Source: Theocolax elegans (taxonomy: Eukaryota > Arthropoda > Insecta > Hymenoptera > Cerocephalidae). Taken from it: a stretch of DNA of 64,000 bases. Numbering within the stretch: the stretch's first letter is position 1; each line of letters starts with the position of its first letter. The stretch is from positions 60,718,910 through 60,782,909 of the forward strand of contig CM047431.1 in NCBI GenBank assembly GCA_026168455.1, read 5' to 3'. Position numbers and translations under genes: made by a program. Positions 58,976 through 64,000 of the stretch are shown here, in pieces. Below the pieces are notes generated by a model, which did no database searches, had not been told where the DNA came from, and was given only the letters and a program-made list of their open reading frames with translations.

Positions 58976-61888
58976 GCATTAATTGAAGTACTTGGGTTTG
59001 GTAGATGATTAGTGGACGTAAATATGGACAGTAACCAACTCACAGGTAGAGATCCTATGGCTACTGTAACCAGCAGTTAGATGGAGATTCCATTGCTATT
59101 ATAGACAGCTGTTCGAGGTCCAATTGGCAATTGTATTCAGCATTAGGTAGAGGATACAATGACATCATAGGTCTACTGTTAGTTCGAGAATTTCAATCCG
59201 GATCCGACTACTGACAGGGATGTACAAATGCACTTTGACGCCAACCTGGTAGTACTTAAAAAGTTTTTTTATATAAATAAAAGATGATCAATGCAATAAT
59301 TGAAGAGAAAAACAGCAACCTAACCTTTAAACACAACTCTCTTAAATACGGTCAATCAGTTAATTTCTCACCTACAAGATAGCCCGACATCCATCACACA
59401 TGATTTGTTTGCAGTTCCTTGGGTATCAAACATAACCTTTAAGTCGGACGCCATCAAACACTGGATCGCTGGGTATTTATCTTATACAAGAATAATTGTA
59501 TGAACTCGGCAACATTGATGTAGTCAGAAAATCATCATCCAGTATTTCGAAATTTTCACCATATACCACAATGCTCACGAAAAAACACAACAATGTTTAC
59601 AAGCCGTTTTGTTATCCAGCTGAAACGGTCCCGAGCGACGTGAACCTCACTAGTATCGACGCGGGAAGCACAACTGCGCATGCGCGCACGGACTCTAGTC
59701 GAACGGGAGACCGACGCAACCCGTTCTATCGACACTCGCGACTTGATAAAAGGCCGTGATTTCTTATTAATTTTTACTAATTTGTATAGCATCTGTTAAT
59801 GCATAGCAATCTACTACATAAATATCACAATTAATTAAAAACTATTATTATCAAATAATTTAAATAATACGAGACGTTTTTTAAATTATGCGATATTCAA
59901 CCTCACATAACGACGAATATAGCCTACGCGGACGGCTAACTCGATGACTCGACGCGTGAGCCGGCCGCCTAGGCCTCCGACTGAATATTTTTCACTCCTT
60001 TAAACGGCCTTGATTTTTGTTTGTCATTTTACGAATATATCTAAAGTATATAGATGTGTAGTTATGTACAAATAATAACCAGGTATAATTATTACTTTCT
60101 TTAAATAAACAATATAAATATTATTTGTAATTTTTCACTCATTGTAACGGCTTTTGATTATTCATTTTCTTCTTCATTTTAACAAATATATATTTATTAT
60201 ATATTTTCTTCTTCATTTTAACAATATATATTTAATCTATATATATATCTGGTTTTGTATTAATAAGATAACCAAATATAATTAATTTTTTTTTTCTTAA
60301 ATAAACAATATAAATATTTTTGCTTATTTTCATTTTATGAATAAATAATATTATTATGAATAAATAATATTTATCAGTAAATAATAAATATAAATGATTT
60401 TTATAATTTGTCAATTTATAGAAAAACCCATTGCATTAATTGAAGTACTTGGGTTTGGTAGATGATTAGTGGACGTAAATATGGACAGTAACCAACTCAC
60501 AGGTAGAGATCCTATGGCTACTGTAACCAGCAGTTAGATGGAGATTCCATTGCTATTATAGACAGCTGTTCGAGGTCCAATTGGCAATTGTATTCAGCAT
60601 TAGGTAGAGGATACAATGACATCATAGGTCTACTGTTAGTTCGAGAATTTCAATCCGGATCCGACTACTGACAGGGATGTACAAATGCACTTTGACGCCA
60701 ACCTGGTAGTACTTAAAAAGTTTTTTTATATAAATAAAAGATGATCAATGCAATAATTGAAGAGAAAAACAGCAACCTAACCTCTAAACACAACTCTCTT
60801 AAATACGGTCAATCAGTTAATTTCTCACCTACAAGATAGCCCGACATCCATCACACATGATTTGTTTGCAGTTCCTTGGGTATCAAACATAACCTTTAAG
60901 TCGGACGCCATCAAACACTGGATCGCTGGGTATTTATCTTATACAAGAATAATTGTATGAACTCGGCAACATTGATGTAGTCAGAAAAATCATCATCCAG
61001 TATTTCGAAATTTCACCATATACCACAATGCTCACGAAAAACACAACAATGTTTACAAGCCGTTTTGTTATACAGCTGAAACGGTCCCGAGCGACGTGAA
61101 CCTCACTAGTATCGACGCGGGAAGCACAACTGCGCATGCGCGCACGGACTCTAGTCGAACGGGAGACCGACGCAACCCGTTCTATCGACACTCGCGACTT
61201 GATAAAAGGCCGTGATTTCTTATTAATTTTTACTAATTTGTATAGCATCTGTTAATGCATAGCAATCTACTACATAAATATCACAATTAATTAAAAACTA
61301 TTATTATCAAATAATTTAAATAATACGAGACGTTTTTAAATTATGCGATATTCAACCTCAACATAACGACGAATATAGCCTACGCGGACGGCTAACTCGA
61401 TGACTCGACGCGTGAGCCGGCCGCCTAGGCCTCCGACTGAATATTTTTCACTCCTTTAAACGGCCTTGATTTTTGTTTGTCATTTTACGAATATATCTAA
61501 AGTATATAGATGTGTAGTTATGTACAAATAATAACCAGGTATAATTATTACTTTCTTTAAATAAACAATATAATATTATTTGTAATTTTTCACTCATTGT
61601 AACGGCTTTTGATTATTCATTTTCTTCTTCATTTTAACAAATATATATTTATTATATATTTTCTTCTTCATTTTAACAATATATATTTAATCTATATATA
61701 TATCTGGTTTTGTATTAATAAGATAACCAAATATAATTAATTTTTTTTTTCTTAAATAAACAATATAAATATTTTTGCTTATTTTCATTTTATGAATAAA
61801 TAATATTATTATGAATAAATAATATTTATCAGTAAATAATAAATATAAATGATTTTTATAATTTGTCAATTTATAGAAAAACCCATTG
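58976..61888. repeat. Tandem duplication, 1,457-bp unit, two near-identical copies
   Basis: CATTAATTGAAGTACTTGGG occurs at 58977 and 60434, and the two units (58976-60432, 60433-61888) match almost base for base, differing by 1-bp indels in homopolymers and rare substitutions. Each unit is a 785-bp unique part followed by a longer version of the satellite monomer that continues to the right. Open frames at 59496-59759 and on the minus strand are broken by indels between the copies, so they are not coding. Confidence 0.93.
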
Positions 61889-64000
61889 CTACTTTGTTCA
61901 GTCAATCGACAGATATTTTAAATCGAGCTACTCCCCCCCGAAAAATGATTTCTAACCTTACACACCGTCGAATATAGCCTACGCGGCCGGCTAACTCGAC
62001 GACTCGACGCGCGAGCCGGCCTCCTAGGCCTCCAGCTGACAATTTTTCGCTTTTTTAAACGTACTTAATTTTTGTTTTGTCAATTTTCGAGTTTATCTAA
62101 AGTTTATAGATGTGTAGTTTTGTACAAACAATAACCATGTACTATTTTAATTTATATTAAATCAACAATATAAATATTATTTGTAATTTTTTCACTCATT
62201 GAAGCGGCTTTTGATTATTCATTTACTTCTTCATTTAAACAAATATGTATTTAATCTATATATATCTTGTTTTAAATTAATGAGATAACCAAGTATATTT
62301 ATAATTTTTTGTATTAAATAAACAACATAAATAATATTGTCATTTTTCGCTTTATGAATAAATAAATATAATTTTGAATAAATAATATTTATCAGTAAAT
62401 AATAAATATAAATAATATTTGTAATTTATCGATATAGAAAAACCCATTGCTACTTTATTCAGTCAATCGAGAATATTTTAAATCGAGCTACTCCCCCCCG
62501 AAAAATGATTTCTAACCTTACACACCGTCGAATATAGCCTACGCGGCCGGCTAACTCGACGACTCGACGCGCGAGCCGGCCTCCTAGGCCTCCAGCTGAC
62601 AATTTTTCGCTTTTTTAAACGTTATTGATTATTGTTTGTCATTGAACGAGTTCCTTTAAAGTTTATAAATGTTTGGTTTGTTTAAATAATATCCACATTT
62701 TATTTTATTTTATTAAATAAACAATAATAATATTTTAGGCATTTAAAAGAGGATTTAATTTTTATTTTTTGTGGTTGGTTTATAAAGTTTTAAAATATTT
62801 ATCAGTAAACAATAAATATAATAATGTTTATAATTTATCAATATAGAAAAACTCATTGCTACTTTGTTCAGTCAATCGACAGATATATAAATCGAGTTAA
62901 TCCCCCGGTAAAACGATTTCTAGCCTTACACACTGTCGAATATAGCCTACGCGGGGCCGCTAACTCGACGACTCGACGCGCGAGCCGGCCTCCTAGGCCT
63001 CCAGCTGACAATTTTTCGCTTTTTTAAAACGTTATTGATTATTGTTTGTCATTGAACGAGTTCATTTAAAGTTTATAAATGTTTGGTTTGTTTAAATAAT
63101 ATCCTCTTTTATTTATTTTTAATAAATAAACAATATTAATATTTTGGCATTTAAAGAGGATTTAATTTTTATTTTTTGTGGTTGGTTTATAAAGTTTTAA
63201 AATATTTATCTGTAAACAATAAATATAAATAATGTTTATAATTTATCAATATAGAAAAACTCATTGCTACTTTGTTCAGTCAATCGACAGATATATAAAT
63301 CGAGTTAATCCCCCGGTAAAACGATTTCTAACCTAACACACTGTCGAATATAGCCTACGCGGCCGGCTAACTCGACGACTCGACGCGCGAGCCGGCCGCC
63401 TAGGCCTCCGGCCGACAATTTTTCGCTTTTTTAAACGTTATTGATTATTGTTTGTCATTTAACGAGTTCATTTAAGTTTATAAATGTGTGGTATTGTATA
63501 AACAATATCCTCGTTTTATTATTATTTTTATTAAATAAACAATAATAATATTTTGGCACTTTAAAGAGGATTTAATTTTTATTTTTTGTGGTTGGTTTAT
63601 AAAGTTTTTAAAATATTTATCAGTAAACAATAAATATAAATAATGTTTGTAATTTATCAATATAGAAAACCTCATTGCTACTTTGTTCAGTCAAACGAGA
63701 GATATATAAATCGAGTTAATCCCCCGGTAAAACGATTTCTAGCCTACACACTGTCGAATATAGCCTACGCGGCCGGCTAACTCCACGACTCGACGCGCGA
63801 GCCGGCCGCCTAGGCCTCCAGCTGACAATTTTTCGCTTTTTTAAACGTGCTTGATTATTGTTTGTCATTTAACGAGTTCATTTAAAGTTTATAAATGTGT
63901 GGTTTTGTATAAACAATATCCTTGTTTTATTATTATTTTATTAAATAAACAATAATATTTTTAGGCACTTTAAAGAGGATTTAATTTTTATTTTTTGTGG
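61889..64000. repeat. Satellite array, 560-bp then 409-bp monomers with GC-rich core
   Basis: The core CGAATATAGCCTACGCGG occurs at 61969, 62529, 62937, 63346 and 63755, giving periods of 560, 408, 409 and 409 bp. The short monomer lacks about 150 bp of AT-rich spacer. Each core holds GGCCGGCT..AGCCGGCC (e.g. 63361-63368 and 63390-63397), able to form an 8-bp GC stem. Earlier relatives of the core are at 59914 and 61370. The array continues past the window. Confidence 0.95.

Noticed and set aside
59496..59759. 87-codon frame and its 78/104-codon antisense frames in the 1,457-bp units
   Set aside because: Single-base indels between the two near-identical copies break the frames, so coding constraint is absent.
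1..64000. CRISPR array, prokaryotic operon or prophage
   Set aside because: Introns, SINEs and satellites show eukaryotic nuclear DNA; the tandem arrays have no spacer-repeat structure.

Overview
The window is an AT-rich eukaryotic nuclear segment. Short spliced introns with GT..AG borders, a GMC-oxidoreductase first coding exon of the insect glucose-dehydrogenase type, a LARP1-type pseudogene, tRNA- and 5S-derived SINEs, long foldback elements and large satellites all point to an insect. I infer Hymenoptera (ant, bee or wasp), but the species cannot be read from the sequence. One 100-N assembly gap lies at 26063-26162.

Genes are sparse. At the left edge (1-1800, +) are the last six exons of an unrecognised gene with a charged coiled-coil C-terminus. 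At 3920-4153 (-) is an isolated first coding exon of a GMC oxidoreductase. At 6431-7462 (+) is an Arg/Ser/Lys-rich terminal exon split by one in-frame TAA. A single candidate exon opening a Cys-x2-Cys motif is at 17386-17461 (+). Between 21996 and 25570 (+) lie remnants of ordinary genes: a last exon resembling TIMMDC1 (Tim17/22/23 family), an unprocessed LARP1 DM15-domain pseudogene with a nonsense codon and a frameshift, and an unidentified terminal exon. A tyrosine-recombinase pseudogene from a mobile element is at 15480-16053, and 182 bp of it is duplicated in inverted orientation at 14068-14249.

The rest is mostly repeats. Family A foldback elements (10045-11039, 11446-12318, 28673-29251, 50594-51129 and a diverged copy near 13570) sit in or beside (AT)n tracts. 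Family B is one 1,073-bp near-perfect palindrome flanked by TA (46775-47847). Family C (16120-16455, 39390-40292, about 54900-55257) hosts a 5S-rRNA-derived SINE with target-site duplications. Family D (14303-14830, 30686-31922, 33535-34045) carries tRNA-like sequence in its arms and hosts a nested family E palindrome (31086-31748; diverged copy 18118-18930). A tRNA-Lys-derived SINE lies at 36639-36856. Three degenerate hammerhead-ribozyme-like motifs (2630, 9591, 48382) probably mark Penelope-like retroelement remnants.

The last 9 kb is satellite-rich. A two-monomer higher-order array of 200-bp period (55740-57215) is interrupted by an inserted element (57221-58294). It is followed by a 1,457-bp tandem duplication (58976-61888) and by an array of 560-bp then 409-bp monomers with a GC-rich hairpin core that runs off the right end. 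No operon-like gene cooperation is visible; the interest lies in how the repeat families are built, nested and homogenised.
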